Source: Cyclobacteriaceae bacterium (lineage in GTDB: Bacteria; Bacteroidota; Bacteroidia; Cytophagales; Cyclobacteriaceae). Taken from it: 6,715 nucleotides of DNA. A program made the translations under genes and the position numbers. Below the pieces are notes generated by a model. The model was given only the letters and a program-made list of their open reading frames with translations, was not told the DNA's origin and ran no database searches. This document shows, one piece after another, positions 5,405 through 6,715 of this stretch. Where the stretch lies: assembly GCA_947458795.1 (NCBI GenBank), contig CANHCD010000120.1:1-6715 (forward strand), given 5' to 3'. How positions within the stretch are numbered: the first letter of the stretch is position 1; each line of letters begins with the position of its first letter.

Positions 5405-6715
5405 CTACCTGACACGTTCTTTTACTACCTCTACAAAGCCCTTGAAGGATTCCTGCTTTCCATTCTCATCCGTCACCTTCAAAATGTAGAAATAGGTACC
5501 AGACACCAATCCTTCAGCGCCCCAATCGTTTTGATAGTTCTTTCGCTCAAATACCTGGTCTCCCCATCGGTTGATAATCACCAATTCGTTAGTGACATAC
5601 CTACCCAATCCTGGGATTTCGAAGGTGTCATTTACCCCTCCTCCATTCGGCGTGATGGTATTTGGAATAAAGAAGGCCTTCAATCGGACCGATACGGAAG
5701 ACGTATTGTCTGCAGTGCTTAGTTCACGTTCCTTCGCAGTCACAGAAACGGTGTTTAGGACAATTTGCTCCTTGCCGTCAACTAGCGGAGCTGCTTTTAC
5801 TTTTAGCGTGATGTCCGTAGCTCCAGCGATCGGCAATTGGGTCATGTTCCAGGTAATTTCCTGGCCCTTCACTTGGGTGGTCACTGGAATTTGACTCGAA
5901 ACTGAAGAAACATACCTCAAGCCTTCAGGAAGTTTGTCCGTCAAGACCACTGCTGTTGCGCTAGTCTTTCCTGCATTTTCTAGGCGGATGGTGTAGGTAA
6001 ACTCATCTCCTTCAAACCATTCTGGAGCCTCCACCGACTTGGTGACTCTGAGGTCTACTGGTAGGAATACCTGAATCATGACCATTGCTTCCCTACAATT
6101 CGTCGGATTCAATACATCACAGATGGTGTAAATCACCACATAGGTACCCTGGGACATCCCTGCTGGAAGAATTAGATTTCCGTCTTTGTCTATCACCACT
6201 CCAGTTAATCCTCCATCATTTTTTATGGTGATCACTACCTGAGCGGCATTAATTGGTTGGCCATCCAATGCATCGTTGGCCAAGACATTTCCTGCTATAC
6301 CACCGGTTAACCCATTAATCTGATTTGCCTGGAAATTATCGATTCCAGCCACAAGCGCATTGCCAGTTACCGTGATCGTCAAGGTCTGCGTAGGACAGTT
6401 GGCCGTCTGACCTGGAGCACATACCGGTACCGTGTAGGTGTAGGTACCTGCTGCAGTAGCGGTAAAACTGTAGGTTCCATCTGCATTTACCGTCAGCGTA
6501 GCACCCGTCTGCTGGGCCGGCTGTCCATAGGTCGAGCCTGCTGGGTTCGTGTCGTTGGTAGACAAGTTGCCCGTCTTCGGTACGTTAGCAAAGGCAGTAT
6601 CCGTATCGTTGACTAGGCTAGGTGCCGTCACCGTAAGAGTCAAGGTCTGCGTTGGACAGTTGGCCGTCTGGCCTGGAGCACATACCGGAACCGTGTAGGT
6701 GTAGGTACCTGCTGC
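5405..6715 (-). CDS. repetitive cell-surface adhesin with DUF11 and T9SS type B C-terminal domain, 5' partial
   Basis: The frame is open to the window edge, so 436 C-terminal residues of what is probably a very large protein are seen; a TTG at 6643 is internal. In order: end of one repeat (1-30), a complete Big_9/cadherin-like repeat with the GNLSTND motif (about 31-117), a related repeat with GNVLANDALDGQP (about 120-218), a DUF11 domain (about 221-342, DLRVTKSVE and EGDEFTYTIRLENAGKTSATAVVLTD) and the gliding-motility-associated C-terminal domain (about 350-432, FIPNTITPNGGGVNDTFEI, INRWGDQVFE, GTYFYILKV). That last domain routes proteins through the type B branch of the T9SS. CX7C cysteine pairs recur at 12/20, 99/107 and 199/207. 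Related proteins are surface adhesins such as SprB, used in gliding or attachment; the role here is inferred. It leads the PorP/SprF-like and PorE-like genes, with a 19-nt gap after its TAG stop (5407-5405). Confidence 0.9.
   Translation of the reverse strand, partial: AAGTYTYTVPVCAPGQTANCPTQTLTLTVTAPSLVNDTDTAFANVPKTGNLSTNDTNPAGSTYGQPAQQTGATLTVNADGTYSFTATAAGTYTYTVPVCAPGQTANCPTQTLTITVTGNALVAGIDNFQANQINGLTGGIAGNVLANDALDGQPINAAQVVITIKNDGGLTGVVIDKDGNLILPAGMSQGTYVVIYTICDVLNPTNCREAMVMIQVFLPVDLRVTKSVEAPEWFEGDEFTYTIRLENAGKTSATAVVLTDKLPEGLRYVSSVSSQIPVTTQVKGQEITWNMTQLPIAGATDITLKVKAAPLVDGKEQIVLNTVSVTAKERELSTADNTSSVSVRLKAFFIPNTITPNGGGVNDTFEIPGLGRYVTNELVIINRWGDQVFERKNYQNDWGAEGLVSGTYFYILKVTDENGKQESFKGFVEVVKERVR
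6380..6454 (-). repeat. intragenic tandem-repeat copy (second), 261-bp period
   Basis: This 75-bp stretch encodes the AAGTYTYTVPVCAPGQTANC...TQTL segment of the adhesin. It matches 6641-6715 at 72 of 75 positions, the three differences being single-base substitutions. The 261-bp period equals 87 residues, one whole adhesin module. Confidence 0.85.
6641..6715 (-). repeat. intragenic tandem-repeat copy (first visible), 261-bp period
   Basis: This is the partner of 6380-6454, cut by the window edge, so the repeat very probably continues upstream of this gene fragment. Similarity fades just downstream, where the module joins read TVTAPSL here against TVTGNAL in the other copy. Confidence 0.85.

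Noticed and set aside
6641..6643. TTG as start of the adhesin gene
   Set aside because: The frame stays open to the window edge, and the upstream codons encode a further copy of the adhesin repeat, so the TTG is internal.

Overview
The window looks like chromosomal DNA of a member of the Bacteroidota, most likely a Cytophagales-type organism. It carries a type IX secretion system (T9SS) type B cargo protein with a gliding-motility-associated C-terminal domain, followed on the same strand by a PorP/SprF-family outer membrane protein and a PorE-like OmpA-family lipid/peptidoglycan anchor. This set is characteristic of the phylum. Shine-Dalgarno sites are mostly poor and one gene starts with GTG, which also fits. 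The genus cannot be fixed from the sequence alone.

Layout. Positions 1-711 (+) hold the 3' part of an alpha/beta-hydrolase esterase whose start lies before the window; a short heptamer-repeat hairpin and a strong rho-independent terminator (801-834) follow it. Positions 1035-1976 (-) encode a BspA/DUF285 repeat protein with nine 24-residue units but no signal peptide and no sorting domain. It is preceded by an overlapping 28-codon small ORF (1973-2059). The intergenic stretch 2060-2392 ends in a striking array of GTACNNN heptamers around a GC-rich hairpin. From 6715 down to 2393 on the minus strand runs a tight three-gene cluster: a partial repetitive adhesin (>6715-5405), a PorP/SprF-like protein (5385-4387) and a PorE-like OmpA protein (4396-2393, probable start 4387 or 4384).

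How the genes fit together. In the minus-strand cluster the secreted, repeat-rich cell-surface protein carries the C-terminal domain that targets cargo to the T9SS. The PorP/SprF-like barrel is the kind of dedicated outer-membrane partner that type B cargos need, and the PorE-like protein can tie such a complex to peptidoglycan. The spacing (19 nt, then a TGATG stop/start overlap) suggests one transcript. The BspA-like gene and the esterase converge and have no evident functional link to the cluster.

Most notable unexplained structure: two intergenic elements, one directly after the esterase stop and one directly after the PorE-like stop, are both built from 7-bp units with palindromic cores (GTCGAC or GTAC). 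The adhesin repeats are nearly identical at DNA level, with 72 of 75 bases matching between copies 261 bp apart.
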